Shown: positions 54,401 through 63,099, numbered from the stretch's first letter. The stretch is DNA of 64,000 bases from Dechloromonas hankyongensis (GCF_022012295.1 NZ_JAKLTN010000001.1:186001-250000), one strand, 5' to 3'. Numbers and translations: made by a program. The notes: generated by a model not told the origin, from the letters alone.

Positions 54401-55627
54401 TACCACCTGTTTGACCCGGAAAGCGACCGGCGGGCCAAGGCCCGCCGCGACGAAATCGGACGCATCCGCCAGGGCCTCGCCGCCGGCGAATTCCGCCTGT
54501 TCTACCAGCCCAAGGTCAATATGCGCCAGGGCACCGTCATCGGCGCCGAGGCCCTGATTCGCTGGCAACATCCGGAGCGCGGCCTGCTCCTGCCCGATGC
54601 CTTCCTGCCTTTCCTGGACGGCGCTGAGACAGCCGTCGAAATCGGCGACTGGGTGATCAACGAAGCGCTGCGCCAGATCGACACCTGGCGGCACCAGCAC
54701 GGCATCGATCTGGCGGTCAGCATCAACATTTCCGGCAATCACCTGCAGCATCCGGACTTCTGCCGACGCCTGGGCGAGCTGCTCGCCCGCTACCCCGGCG
54801 TGTCGCCGCAACGGATCGAACTGGAAGTGCTCGAAACGGCGGCCCTCGAGGACATCGACACCAGCGCCGCCCTGTTCGCCGAATGCCGCGCCCTGGGCGT
54901 CAGTTTCGCGCTCGACGACTTCGGCACCGGTTATTCGTCGCTGACCTATTTCCGCCGCCTGCCGGCAGACCTGCTCAAGATCGACCAGTCCTTCGTCCGC
55001 GACATGCTGGACAATCCGGACGACCTGGCCATCGTCGAAGGCGTCATCGGCCTGACCCAGGCTTTCCGCCGCTCGGTCATCGCCGAAGGAGTGGAGACCG
55101 TCGAGCACGGCCTGGTGCTGCTCCTGCTCGGCTGCGACATGGCACAGGGCTTCGGCATCGCCCGGCCCATGCCGGCCGACGACATCCCGGCCTGGATGCG
55201 CCAGTTCCAGCCCGACGAGCTGTGGAACCTGGCGACCGCCTTCAACTGGTCGCGCGACGACCTGCCCATGCTGATCGCCGAAGTCGATCACAAGCGGTGG
55301 ACCCGCGCGCTGTACGCCTACCTCGACTATACGACGGGAACCGCCAGCCCGCCGCCGGTCGCCGCCGACGCCTGCCGTTTTGCCCACTGGCTGAACGATG
55401 CCGGCAACCAGCGCTACGCCGCCATCGCGGCCTTCCAGCAGATTCCCGCCCTGCACGCCCAGGTGCACGACAGCGCCCGCGAATTGCTGCATCGCCGGCG
55501 CATCGGCGGCACCGCCGACCTGCTGGCGCTGGAACTGGCGCTGCGCAGCGCCAATGACCAGCTGACCGAATGCTTCCAGCAGATACAGGCCGAAGTGCTA
55601 ATCGCCGCCCCGGTCCGTCGGCGCTAA
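51491..55627 (+). CDS. Multi-sensor c-di-GMP protein: CBS x4, PAS, GAF, PAS, PAS, GGDEF, EAL, CZB
   Basis: A soluble 1378-residue signalling protein. It has two CBS pairs (about 1-120 and 135-255), a PAS (about 283-395), a GAF-like region (405-560), two PAS (575-800), GGDEF (about 810-980; RLGGDEF near 892 with RAGD I-site), EAL (about 990-1245; EALIRW near 1020, DDFGTGYSS, EGVETVEH) and a C-terminal CZB zinc-binding domain (about 1265-1350; CRFAHWLND, IPALHAQVHDSARELL). Both catalytic domains keep their motifs. CBS pairs suggest nucleotide sensing, CZB zinc sensing. The GTG start follows GAGGAGG. It is divergent from hupS. Confidence 0.9.
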   Translation: MPKIIALLSNHSDQVSPGVSLREVAARMLQTGTSSVIVVDGGVAAGIITERDLLRVMRQHGSPEQSVGDLMSRPVHSVTADTDFREAYRQAASLDIRRIVVTDPAGRPLGIVNESDFRKHLGPDFFMHLNNVDSLMEQSFPRLPADAALDDALIAMEAVHGSCAVVVDGRRPLGVVTEHDVVRLFLSGDDNPSLAAVMTSPTVSIGADQPLSEAAQRMLDHGIRHLTVVDDQGQLVGLLSEHALMSPLKLDLIDGALSERKSLALSREQLLEETALRERYQRALLDNFPFLVWLKDTESRILTANRAYAEASGRPTTDELIGKTDLDVWPLDLATRYRRDDTEVMATRQNKIVVEPIVVGDQAVWHETYKAPVIDEAGNLLGTVGFAQDISERKNTALRLEIEHDLAQSLAIGLDREHLTSVLLKAMLRFPEFSAGGIYRALPDGSYGLLSHEGLSPEFVHQALLFAADSPFARQASLGRPACLSAEDEALPTGSGLIDASPLHQDGFRSVVQLPILRDGQPDTCLLLASRLTAHTSPATLRSLEILSSYFGQTLHRLAAQAESRRLQQNLSGIFDTLTDFIFILDVDGTVLYYNRAAAETLGYGPDILKGKPIVAVHPENLRQLAEDSMADLIADRRLSCPLPILRANGEQIMVEIRIANGYWDEKPALIAIAQDISERLQAEERQRLAASVFDNAHEGIMITDEAGKIVEVNSTFTELTGYSRAEAIGQTPDLLKSGHHEANFYDDMWQQIRRDGYWRGEIWNRKKSGEIFVEQLNISSVRNREGAISHFVAIFSDITLIKQHQQRLEHLAHFDALTQLPNRMLLGDRLQLAKAQTERSGKMLAVCYLDLDNFKPINDEYGHGVGDYLLIDVAQRLKSCVRAGDTVARLGGDEFVLLLSDLEDLRECEHAMARVLGTLAKPFLVSQRQLTISASIGVTLYPHDGSDSDTLLRHADQAMYAAKQAGRNRYHLFDPESDRRAKARRDEIGRIRQGLAAGEFRLFYQPKVNMRQGTVIGAEALIRWQHPERGLLLPDAFLPFLDGAETAVEIGDWVINEALRQIDTWRHQHGIDLAVSINISGNHLQHPDFCRRLGELLARYPGVSPQRIELEVLETAALEDIDTSAALFAECRALGVSFALDDFGTGYSSLTYFRRLPADLLKIDQSFVRDMLDNPDDLAIVEGVIGLTQAFRRSVIAEGVETVEHGLVLLLLGCDMAQGFGIARPMPADDIPAWMRQFQPDELWNLATAFNWSRDDLPMLIAEVDHKRWTRALYAYLDYTTGTASPPPVAADACRFAHWLNDAGNQRYAAIAAFQQIPALHAQVHDSARELLHRRRIGGTADLLALELALRSANDQLTECFQQIQAEVLIAAPVRRR

Positions 55628-55628
55628 G

Positions 55629-55652
55629 GGGCGGTTTTTCTCGCCCGTTTTT
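55629..55652 (+). terminator. Probable intrinsic terminator after the large signalling gene
   Basis: A short stem GGGCG/CGCCC with an 8-base loop is followed by G and five T, directly after the stop codon. The stem is short, so confidence is moderate. Confidence 0.55.
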
Positions 55653-55654
55653 GT

Positions 55655-55696
55655 TTGATGATCATCAATCTGCCGGTACACTTGCGCGTTCATAAT
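55655..55696 (+). promoter_or_regulatory. Class II FNR/Anr-dependent promoter of the ccm operon
   Basis: TTGATGATCATCAA (55655-55668) is a perfect FNR box. A -10 hexamer CATAAT lies at 55691-55696. With transcription starting near 55703 the box is centred at -41.5, exactly the class II position, and the leader to ccmA is about 24 nt. It predicts anaerobic induction of cytochrome c maturation. Confidence 0.85.
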
Positions 55697-55726
55697 TTGC
55701 GCCTGATTTCTTTCGGTTTTTCCCTG

Positions 55727-56341
55727 ATGCTCGAAGCTGACAATCTGGAATGCGTGCGTGGCGAGCGCCGCCTGTTCGCCGGCCTCGGCTTCAAGCTGGA
55801 CGCAGGTGAACTGCTCTATTTGCAAGGCCGCAACGGCGCCGGCAAGACCAGCTTGCTGCGCATGATCATCGGCCTGCTGCCGCCGGAAGCCGGCGAAATC
55901 CGCTGGAAGGGCCAGTCCATCCGCAGTAGCGGCGAGGATTTCCGCGCCGACCTGTGCTACCTCGGCCACCTGAACGCCATCAAGGAAGAATTGACTCCGC
56001 TCGAGAACCTGCTCGCCGCGGCCCATCTCGCCGACGAAACGCTGTCCGAGGACGACGCGCTCGACGCGCTGGAGCAGGTCGGCCTGGCCGGCCGCGAGGA
56101 TCTTGCCTGCAAATACCTGTCGCAAGGCCAGAAGCGCCGCGTCGCGCTGGCCCGCCTGGTCAAGGAGCGCCGCCCCCTGTGGGTGCTCGACGAGCCTTTC
56201 GTCGCCCTCGACGTCGCCGCCGTCGACTGGCTGGCCGGCATCATTTCGGGCCACCTGCAGCGCGGCGGCCTGGCCGTGATGACCACGCACCAGCTGGTCG
56301 GCATCGCCGCCGGCACCGTGCGCGAACTGAAGCTCAGTTGA
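55727..56341 (+). CDS. ccmA: Cytochrome c maturation ATPase CcmA
   Basis: A 204-residue ABC ATPase that drives haem release from CcmE. Walker A GRNGAGKTS, signature LSQGQKRRVALARL and Walker B LWVLDEPF are present. ATG 55727 gives the family start MLEADNLECVRGERRLF; an upstream start would lie over the FNR box. It is first in the ccmABCDEFGHI operon. Confidence 0.96.
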   Translation: MLEADNLECVRGERRLFAGLGFKLDAGELLYLQGRNGAGKTSLLRMIIGLLPPEAGEIRWKGQSIRSSGEDFRADLCYLGHLNAIKEELTPLENLLAAAHLADETLSEDDALDALEQVGLAGREDLACKYLSQGQKRRVALARLVKERRPLWVLDEPFVALDVAAVDWLAGIISGHLQRGGLAVMTTHQLVGIAAGTVRELKLS

Positions 56342-56351
56342 GGCCGCCGCC

Positions 56352-57020
56352 ATGCTGAAAATCATCCTGGCCGTCATCGGCCGCGACCTCAAGCTGGCCA
56401 TGCGCCGCCAGGCCGACATCGTTTCGGCCCTGTTCTTCTTCGTCATCGTCGTCAGCCTGTTCCCGCTTGGCATCGGCCCGGAAGCCGACCTGCTGCGCAA
56501 GCTGGCCCCCGGCGTGCTGTGGGTGGCCGCCCTGTTGGCGACGATGTTGTCGCTGCCCCGTCTGTTTGCCGACGACCATCGCGACGGCACGCTCGAACAA
56601 CTGGCCCTGGCGCCACACCCGCTCGGCCTGGTGGTCACCGGCAAGGTGATCGCCCACTGGCTGGTGTCCGGCCTGCCACTGGCCCTGATCGCACCGGTAC
56701 TCGGCATCCAGTTCGACTTGTCGAACGATGCGCTGCTGGTGCTGACCGGCGCCATCCTGCTCGGCACCCCGGCGCTGTCCGGCATCGGTGCCATCGGTGC
56801 CGCGCTGACCCTCGGCCTGCGCGGCGGCGGCGTGCTGCTGTCGCTGCTCGTGCTGCCCTTGTACATCCCGGTGCTAATATTCGGCGCTGGCGCGGTTGAC
56901 GCGACGATGTCCGGGCTCGGGGGGGAAGGACACCTGTCGTTGCTGGCCGCCATGACTTTCGCTTCACTCGGCTTCGCCCCCTGGGCCTCGGCCGCCGCCT
57001 TGAAGATCGCCCTCGAATGA
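56352..57020 (+). CDS. ccmB: Haem exporter complex subunit CcmB
   Basis: A 222-residue membrane protein with six helices (for example ADIVSALFFFVIVVSLFPLGIG). CcmB is the permease partner of CcmA and CcmC. It ends in a four-base overlap with ccmC. Confidence 0.95.
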   Translation: MLKIILAVIGRDLKLAMRRQADIVSALFFFVIVVSLFPLGIGPEADLLRKLAPGVLWVAALLATMLSLPRLFADDHRDGTLEQLALAPHPLGLVVTGKVIAHWLVSGLPLALIAPVLGIQFDLSNDALLVLTGAILLGTPALSGIGAIGAALTLGLRGGGVLLSLLVLPLYIPVLIFGAGAVDATMSGLGGEGHLSLLAAMTFASLGFAPWASAAALKIALE

Positions 57021-57763
57021 CTGACCGCTTCAATCTCTACAAATACGCCGCGCCGGCCACCTTCTACCCGCTGGCCGGCAAGCTGATTCCCTGGTTCGCC
57101 GCCGCATCGCTCGTCTTCGGCCTGGCCGGCCTCTACCTCGGCATGCTGGTCGCCCCTACCGACTTCCAGCAGGGCGAGGGCTACCGCATCATCTTCATCC
57201 ACGTCCCGGCTTCCTGGATGTCGATGTTCATCTACCTGGTCATGGCCTTCTGGGCTGCCATCGGACTCGCTTTCAACACCCGGCTATCGGGCATGATGGC
57301 CCAGGCCCTGGCGCCGACCGGCGCCCTGATGGCCTTCCTGTCGCTCTGGACCGGCGCCCTGTGGGGGAAGCCGATGTGGGGTGCCTGGTGGGTGTGGGAT
57401 GCCCGTCTCACCTCCGAACTGATCCTGCTCTTCCTGTACATCGGCTACATGGCGCTGACTGCCGCCATCGACGACCCGCGCCGGGCCGACAAGGCCGGCG
57501 GCCTGCTTCTGCTGGTCGGCGTGGTCAATGTCCCCATCATCTATTTTTCGGTCAAGTGGTGGAACACCCTGCACCAGGGCTCCAGCGTCAACCTGACCAA
57601 GTCGTCGATGGCCACCACCATGCTCTACGGCATGCTGCTCATGGCCCTGTGCTTCTGGATGTATTCGGTCGCTGTCGCCTTCATGCGTGTGCGCACCATC
57701 ATGCTCGACCGCGAGCGGCACACCGACTGGGTCAAGGCCGAACTGGAAGGGGCCGCCCGATGA
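57017..57763 (+). CDS. ccmC: Haem handling protein CcmC
   Basis: A 248-residue six-helix protein with the tryptophan-rich WWD motif (WGAWWVWDARLTSELIL) and flanking histidines in IIFIHVPASW and WWNTLHQGSSV that hold haem for transfer to CcmE. It overlaps ccmD by four bases. Confidence 0.96.
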   Translation: MTDRFNLYKYAAPATFYPLAGKLIPWFAAASLVFGLAGLYLGMLVAPTDFQQGEGYRIIFIHVPASWMSMFIYLVMAFWAAIGLAFNTRLSGMMAQALAPTGALMAFLSLWTGALWGKPMWGAWWVWDARLTSELILLFLYIGYMALTAAIDDPRRADKAGGLLLLVGVVNVPIIYFSVKWWNTLHQGSSVNLTKSSMATTMLYGMLLMALCFWMYSVAVAFMRVRTIMLDRERHTDWVKAELEGAAR

Positions 57764-57945
57764 TCTACTGGAACAGTTTGTCCGACTTCCTGGCCATGGG
57801 CGGCTATGGTCTTTACGTCTGGGGCTCCTTCGGCGTCAATGTGCTGATCATGGCCGTTGAACCGATCGTCGTCGCCCGCAATCAAAAGGCCACCAAGGCC
57901 CGTCTGAAGCGCCAGATCCGCGCAGAAAGCAGAAGCAGCGAATGA
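57760..57945 (+). CDS. ccmD: CcmD
   Basis: A 61-residue protein with one transmembrane helix ([21 protein letters not shown]) and a basic cytoplasmic tail, typical of CcmD, which stabilises the CcmABC-CcmE complex. It overlaps both neighbours by four bases. Confidence 0.93.
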   Translation: MIYWNSLSDFLAMGGYGLYVWGSFGVNVLIMAVEPIVVARNQKATKARLKRQIRAESRSSE

Positions 57946-58421
57946 AATCACGTCACAAGAAACTCGCCCTGATCGGCGGCGCCCTGGCCATCGTCGGCAT
58001 CATCGCCGCGCTCGTCCTCAATGCGCTGAACAGCAACATCGCCCTCTACATTTCGCCGACCGACGTCGCCGAAGGCAAGGCGCCGCAGGGCAAGGCCTTC
58101 CGCATCGGCGGCCTGGTCAAGGAAGGCAGCCTGGCGCGGCAAGCCGACGGCGTCACCATCGCCTTCGTCGTCACCGACACCGCCAAGGACATGACCGTCC
58201 ATTACAAGGGCATCCTCCCCGACCTGTTCAAGGAAGGCAAAGGCGTCGTCGCCCAAGGCAAGATGGCAGCCGACGGCAGCTTCACGGCCAGCGAAGTGCT
58301 GGCCAAGCACGACGAGAACTACATGCCGCCGGAAGCTGCCAAGGCGGTGGACGACGCCCAGAAAGCGGCGACCAAGCACGTCTCGCCGTCGTCGGTCAGC
58401 CAACCGAAAGCGAGCTACTGA
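57942..58421 (+). CDS. ccmE: Haem chaperone CcmE
   Basis: A 159-residue periplasmic haem chaperone with an N-terminal membrane anchor. The covalent haem-binding histidine is in [11 protein letters not shown] (about residue 127). The OB-fold core reads [12 protein letters not shown] and [23 protein letters not shown]. Confidence 0.97.
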   Translation: MKSRHKKLALIGGALAIVGIIAALVLNALNSNIALYISPTDVAEGKAPQGKAFRIGGLVKEGSLARQADGVTIAFVVTDTAKDMTVHYKGILPDLFKEGKGVVAQGKMAADGSFTASEVLAKHDENYMPPEAAKAVDDAQKAATKHVSPSSVSQPKASY

Positions 58422-58423
58422 GC

Positions 58424-60412
58424 ATGATTCCCGAACTTGGCCATTTCGCCCTCATCCTCGCCGCACTGGTCGCCCTGGTCCTCGGTACCCTGCCGCTGAT
58501 CGGCGCCCACCAGAACCGCATGACCTGGGTCGCCGTCGCCCGCCCGGCGGCCACGGCGATGGCGCTGCTGATCACTTTTTCCTTCGCCTGCCTGACTCAG
58601 GCCTTCGTCGCCAATGACTTCTCGGTGGTCTACGTCGCCCAGCACTCCAATTCGCTGCTCCCCATCCAGTACCGCGTCGCCGGCGTCTGGGGCGGCCACG
58701 AAGGCTCGCTGCTGCTGTGGATCCTGATGCTCAGCTGGTGGGCCTTCATGGTCGCCATGCTGTCGCGCCAGCTGCCGGAAAACATGGTCGCCCGCGTCCT
58801 CGGCACCCTGGGTCTGGTCGGTTTCGGTTTCCTGCTCTTCATCCTGGTCACCTCCAACCCGTTCGAGCGCCTGCTGCCGGGCGCCGCCGAAGGCCGCGAC
58901 CTCAATCCGCTGCTCCAGGACCCGGGCCTGGTCATCCATCCGCCGCTGCTCTACATGGGCTACGTCGGCTTCTCGGTGGCCTTCGCCTTCGCCATTGCCG
59001 CCCTTCTTTCCGGCAAGCTCGACGCGGCCTGGGCGCGCTGGTCGCGGCCGTGGACCATGGCCGCCTGGATTTTCCTGACCCTGGGTATCGCCATGGGCTC
59101 GTGGTGGGCCTATTACGAGCTGGGCTGGGGCGGCTGGTGGTTCTGGGACCCGGTCGAGAACGCCTCGTTCATGCCCTGGCTGGTTGGCACGGCGCTGATC
59201 CACTCGCTGGCCGTCACCGAAAAGCGCGGCAGCTTCAAGAACTGGACCGTGCTGCTGGCCATCGCCGCCTTCTCGCTGTCGCTGCTCGGCACTTTCCTGG
59301 TCCGTTCCGGCGTTCTGACCTCGGTGCATGCCTTCGCCACCGACCCGCGGCGCGGCATCTTCATCCTGCTCTTCCTGGTCGCCGTGATCGGCTCGTCGCT
59401 CGCGCTGTTCGCCGCCCGTGCCCCGAAGGTCGGCCTGGGCGGGCGTTTCGGCCTGATTTCGCGCGAATCGCTGCTGCTCACCAATAACGTGCTGCTCGTC
59501 GTCGCCTGCGCCACCGTGCTGCTCGGCACGCTGTACCCGCTGCTGATCGACGCACTGGGCGTCGGCAAGATTTCGGTCGGCCCGCCGTACTTCAACGCCG
59601 TCTTCGTGCCGGTCATGACGCCCATTCTGTTCCTGATGGGGGTCGGTCCCTTCGCCCGCTGGAAGGAGGCGTCGATTCCGGAAATCGCCAAGGCCGTCAA
59701 ATGGGCGCTCGCCGTCGGTGCCGTCGTCGCCGTCGCCCTGCCAATGATCTACGGCACCTGGCATGCGATGACCGCCCTCGGCCTGCTGCTCGCCGGCTGG
59801 GTTGTCGCCACCGCCGCCCTCAATTTCATCGAACGCGTCCAGCACACCCGGGCCGGTCGCGGCCTGATGGCTACCGTCCTCAGCCAGCCGCGCACTTTCA
59901 TCGGCATGCACCTGGCGCACATCGGCATCGCCGTGTTCGTCGTCGGCGTCACCATGGTCGGTAGCTATCAGGACGAAAAGGACATCAAGCTGGCCCCCGG
60001 CCAGTCGGTCGATGTCGCCGGCTACCACTTCACCTTCAACGGCGTGAAGGCGGTCGAGGGTCCGAACTACGTTGCCGCCCAAGGCGACTTCGACCTGGCG
60101 AAGGACGGCAAATTCCTGCGCAAGATGAATCCCGAGAAGCGCAACTACCACTCGTCGGCCATGCCGATGACCGAAGCCTCGATCGATGCCGGTTTCCTGC
60201 GCGACGTCTATGTCTCGCTCGGCGAACCGATTGATCGCGACAAGCCGGAAGCCGAATGGGCCGTCCGCGTCTATTACAAACCCTACGTCGACTGGATCTG
60301 GGGCGGCTGCGTGCTGATGGCATTCGGCGGCCTGCTGGCCATGCTCGACCGTCGCTACCGCGTCAAGGCGCGCGCCGCCGCCACCCTGCCCACCGGAACC
60401 CAACAAGCATGA
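58424..60412 (+). CDS. ccmF: Cytochrome c haem lyase subunit CcmF
   Basis: A 662-residue multi-span protein that ligates haem to apocytochromes. The WWD motif reads WGGWWFWDPVENASFMPWL; further conserved sites are GGHEGSLLLWI and HPPLLYMGYVGFSV. It overlaps ccmG by four bases. A long antisense open frame across it is a composition effect. Confidence 0.97.
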   Translation: MIPELGHFALILAALVALVLGTLPLIGAHQNRMTWVAVARPAATAMALLITFSFACLTQAFVANDFSVVYVAQHSNSLLPIQYRVAGVWGGHEGSLLLWILMLSWWAFMVAMLSRQLPENMVARVLGTLGLVGFGFLLFILVTSNPFERLLPGAAEGRDLNPLLQDPGLVIHPPLLYMGYVGFSVAFAFAIAALLSGKLDAAWARWSRPWTMAAWIFLTLGIAMGSWWAYYELGWGGWWFWDPVENASFMPWLVGTALIHSLAVTEKRGSFKNWTVLLAIAAFSLSLLGTFLVRSGVLTSVHAFATDPRRGIFILLFLVAVIGSSLALFAARAPKVGLGGRFGLISRESLLLTNNVLLVVACATVLLGTLYPLLIDALGVGKISVGPPYFNAVFVPVMTPILFLMGVGPFARWKEASIPEIAKAVKWALAVGAVVAVALPMIYGTWHAMTALGLLLAGWVVATAALNFIERVQHTRAGRGLMATVLSQPRTFIGMHLAHIGIAVFVVGVTMVGSYQDEKDIKLAPGQSVDVAGYHFTFNGVKAVEGPNYVAAQGDFDLAKDGKFLRKMNPEKRNYHSSAMPMTEASIDAGFLRDVYVSLGEPIDRDKPEAEWAVRVYYKPYVDWIWGGCVLMAFGGLLAMLDRRYRVKARAAATLPTGTQQA

Positions 60413-60993
60413 ACCGTTATTACTGGATCCTCGGCGGCTTTGCCGCCCTCGTTGCGCTGCTCGCCGTCGGCCTCAACCTGAACCCGCGCGACGTACCGTC
60501 GCCGCTGGTCGGCAAGCCGGCTCCCGAATTCACGCTGAACCAGCTGGCCGAAGCGGACAAGACGCTGAGCCCCAAGGACATGCAGGGCAAAGTCTGGCTG
60601 TTCAACGTCTGGTCCTCGTGGTGCGTTTCCTGCCGGCAGGAACACCCTGTCCTCGTCGAATTCTCCAAAAAGGTGGACGTGCCGCTAATCGGCCTCAATT
60701 ACAAGGAAGTGCGCGGCGACGGCGAATTCGACATGAGCAAGATGCCGGCCGACGCCGAAAAGAAACTCGCCTTCCAGCGCGCCAATCAATGGCTCGGACA
60801 GCATGGCAATCCGTACAAGCTGACCGTCATGGACATCGACGGCCGCGTCGGCATCGACTACGGCGTCTATGGCGTGCCGGAAACCTACGTCATCGACAAG
60901 GCTGGCATCATCCGCATGAAGCACACCGGCCCGATCACGCCGGAAGCACTGACCCAGAAGATCCTGCCGCTGCTCGCGGAGCTGAACAAATGA
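60409..60993 (+). CDS. ccmG: Thiol:disulfide interchange protein CcmG/DsbE
   Basis: A 194-residue thioredoxin-fold protein with an N-terminal anchor (MNRYYWILGGFAALVALLAV) and active site WCVSC. It keeps apocytochrome cysteines reduced. Between the second strand and helix it has a Lys/Met-rich stretch (FDMSKMPADAEKK) that is longer than in E. coli. GVYGVPETYVID is the cis-proline loop. Confidence 0.96.
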   Translation: MNRYYWILGGFAALVALLAVGLNLNPRDVPSPLVGKPAPEFTLNQLAEADKTLSPKDMQGKVWLFNVWSSWCVSCRQEHPVLVEFSKKVDVPLIGLNYKEVRGDGEFDMSKMPADAEKKLAFQRANQWLGQHGNPYKLTVMDIDGRVGIDYGVYGVPETYVIDKAGIIRMKHTGPITPEALTQKILPLLAELNK

Positions 60994-61469
60994 AGCGCCT
61001 GGCCGTAGCCCTGCTGCTCGGACTGGCACTGAACGCTCCCTCCTTCGCCTCCACCGCCACGGAAGCCGCGCTGGCCGACGACCCGGTCGCCGAAAAGCGC
61101 CTGCAGGGCCTGTCCGAGGAACTTCGCTGCCTGGTCTGCCAGAACCAGAACATCGCCGACTCCAACGCCGAACTGGCCCAGGATCTGCGCCGCGAAATCC
61201 GCGGCATGATCAAGGCCGGCAAGAGCGACAAGGAAATCATCGACTTCATGGTCACCCGCTACGGCGATTTCGTCCTCTACCGGCCGCCGGTGCAGGGCAA
61301 TACCCTGCTGCTGTGGGGCGGCCCGGTCGCCCTACTGATCTTCGGCATCGTCGCCCTGGTCGCCTACCAGCGCCGCCGCGCGGAGCGCGTCGCCGCCCAG
61401 GACCAGCCGCTGTCCGCCGATGAGGCCAGCCGCGCCGAGGCGCTGCTCAAGGAACTCGATAACAAATGA
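60990..61469 (+). CDS. ccmH: Cytochrome c biogenesis protein CcmH
   Basis: A 159-residue protein with a signal peptide, the redox motif LRCLVCQNQ and the following SNAELAQDLR, and a transmembrane helix near residue 110. Short form without TPR domain, because ccmI is separate. Overlaps both neighbours by four bases. Confidence 0.96.
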   Translation: MKRLAVALLLGLALNAPSFASTATEAALADDPVAEKRLQGLSEELRCLVCQNQNIADSNAELAQDLRREIRGMIKAGKSDKEIIDFMVTRYGDFVLYRPPVQGNTLLLWGGPVALLIFGIVALVAYQRRRAERVAAQDQPLSADEASRAEALLKELDNK

Positions 61470-62308
61470 CCCAGTTCGCCATTTTTGCCACCCTGCTTAT
61501 CGTGGTGGTTGCCGCCTTCGTCTTGCCGCCGTTGTGGCTCGGCCTGCGTGCGCCAAAGGCCCTGGCCGATCGCAAGACGGCCAACCTGGCCATCCTGCGC
61601 GACCAGCTGGCCGAACTGGAACGCGAAAAGACCGAAGGGTCGCTGGCCGACGCCGATTTCGACCAGGCCAAGCGCGAACTGCAGCGCCGCCTGCTCGAGG
61701 AAGTGGAGCCGGCCCCCGATGAAGCGACGCCGGCCTCGCATGCACCGACCCGCAAGACCGCCATTGCCCTGCTGCTCCTGCTGCCCATCATCGGCCTGCT
61801 CGGCTATGGCATCCTCGGCAATCCGCGTGCCCTCGACCCGACGCAAACGGTCGCCCAACCGCAAGTCACGCCGGAGCAGATCGAAGGCATGGTCGCCAAG
61901 CTGGCCGAGCGCCTGAAAGCCAATCCTGACGACCCGAAAGGCTGGCTGATGCTGGCCCGTTCCTACAAGTCCATGGGCCGCTACGCCGAAGCGGCGGATG
62001 CCTACGGCAAGGCCAGTGGCCCGCTGGTCGACGAGAACCCCGACGTGCTGGCGAACTACGCCGAAACCGTGGCCATGGCCGAAGGCAAGGGTTTGAAGGG
62101 CAAGCCGGCGCAGCTGGTCGAAAAAGCCCTGAAGATCGATCCCAAGCATGCCCACAGCCTGTTCCTGGCCGGCGCCGCCGCCATGGAAAGCGGCGACAAG
62201 AAGAAGGGCATCGCCTACTGGGAGGCCTTGCTGCCGCAGGTCGAACCCGGCTCGGAAATCGACCAGATGCTGCGCAGCGGCATCGACAAGATGAAGGCCG
62301 AGAAGTAA
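61466..62308 (+). CDS. ccmI: CcmI, TPR apocytochrome chaperone
   Basis: A 280-residue protein with two N-terminal helices (about 5-25 and 95-115), a leucine-zipper-like segment between them and C-terminal TPR repeats (DDPKGWLMLARSYKSMGRYAEAADAYGKA). It presents apocytochromes to the CcmFH lyase. Confidence 0.93.
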   Translation: MTQFAIFATLLIVVVAAFVLPPLWLGLRAPKALADRKTANLAILRDQLAELEREKTEGSLADADFDQAKRELQRRLLEEVEPAPDEATPASHAPTRKTAIALLLLLPIIGLLGYGILGNPRALDPTQTVAQPQVTPEQIEGMVAKLAERLKANPDDPKGWLMLARSYKSMGRYAEAADAYGKASGPLVDENPDVLANYAETVAMAEGKGLKGKPAQLVEKALKIDPKHAHSLFLAGAAAMESGDKKKGIAYWEALLPQVEPGSEIDQMLRSGIDKMKAEK

Positions 62309-62319
62309 GGAGCGGGCGC

Positions 62320-62811
62320 GTGGTCGACCTTTCCCGCCGCGCCTTCTTTCGCGGCCGACCGCGCCCGAAGGCCGAAAAACGGCCGCCCTGGGCCTTGCCG
62401 GAAGCCGGCTTCATCGATGCCTGCACGCGCTGCAACGCGTGCATCGCGGCCTGCCCGACCCATATTCTGATCGCGGGCGACGGCGGCTACCCGACCGTCG
62501 ATTTCCGCGAAGGCGAATGCACCTTCTGCGGCGACTGCGTCACGGCCTGCCAGCCCAAGGCGCTGGTTCGCCACGACGGGCAGCCGGCATGGCCCTACAA
62601 GGCCGCCATCGGCGAGGACTGCCTGCCGCGCCAGGGTGTCGAATGCCGGGTGTGCGGCGATTTCTGCGATGCCCGGGCCATCCGCTTTGCGCCGCGCCTG
62701 GGCGGCAGCCCGCTACCGGAAATCGATGCGGACAAATGCACCGGCTGCGGCGCCTGCGTTGCGCCCTGCCCGACGGTGGCGATCACCATCAGCCAGCCAG
62801 CTCAGAGTTAG
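62320..62811 (+). CDS. napF: NapF-type polyferredoxin
   Basis: A 163-residue ferredoxin with clusters CTRCNACIAACP, CTFCGDCVTACQ and CTGCGACVAPCP, plus a CRVCGDFC site. The N-terminus carries LSRRAFFRG, the twin-arginine-like motif seen in NapF. NapF is a cytoplasmic partner in periplasmic nitrate reductase maturation; no nap genes are in the window. GTG start behind AAGGAG. It probably shares the FNR-controlled ccm transcript. Confidence 0.85.
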   Translation: MVDLSRRAFFRGRPRPKAEKRPPWALPEAGFIDACTRCNACIAACPTHILIAGDGGYPTVDFREGECTFCGDCVTACQPKALVRHDGQPAWPYKAAIGEDCLPRQGVECRVCGDFCDARAIRFAPRLGGSPLPEIDADKCTGCGACVAPCPTVAITISQPAQS

Positions 62812-63071
62812 GGCGTAGTCGCAGCAGGCGGCACCAGCGGCGGCGGCGCGAACCCCAGTTCGACCATTTCCGTTTCCAGCTTGATACGCAGGACCAGCAA
62901 TCCGTGCAGGGATTCGCGTGCCTTGTCGTTGACCCAATTGTCGTGATGCCGACGCAGACAGGCCTCGACTTCGGGCCGGTTGGCTAGATCGACGCGACAG
63001 AGCGCAGCATAGTGACGAATCTCGTTGTCTAACTCGCGTAATTCGCGATCATAATGTTCGAAACCGCTCAT
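62808..63071 (-). CDS. Small hypothetical helical protein
   Basis: An 87-residue, charged, helical protein (HYDRELRELDNEIRHYAALCRVDL) with a Pro-rich C-terminus. Family not recognised. It is convergent with napF (four-base overlap) and divergent from the gene at 63100. Confidence 0.65.
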   Translation of the reverse strand: MSGFEHYDRELRELDNEIRHYAALCRVDLANRPEVEACLRRHHDNWVNDKARESLHGLLVLRIKLETEMVELGFAPPPLVPPAATTP

Positions 63072-63099
63072 TTTTTCCGCTATCCCGGAGAATGTTCAC

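Noticed and set aside
53858..55492. 544-codon antisense frame within the large signalling gene
   Set aside because: Composition artefact opposite the GGDEF/EAL coding region; the sense strand carries catalytic motifs.
58415..60406. 663-codon antisense frame across ccmF
   Set aside because: It is a high-GC shadow of ccmF: Gln/Asp/Gly-rich with no domain, while the sense frame is a complete CcmF.
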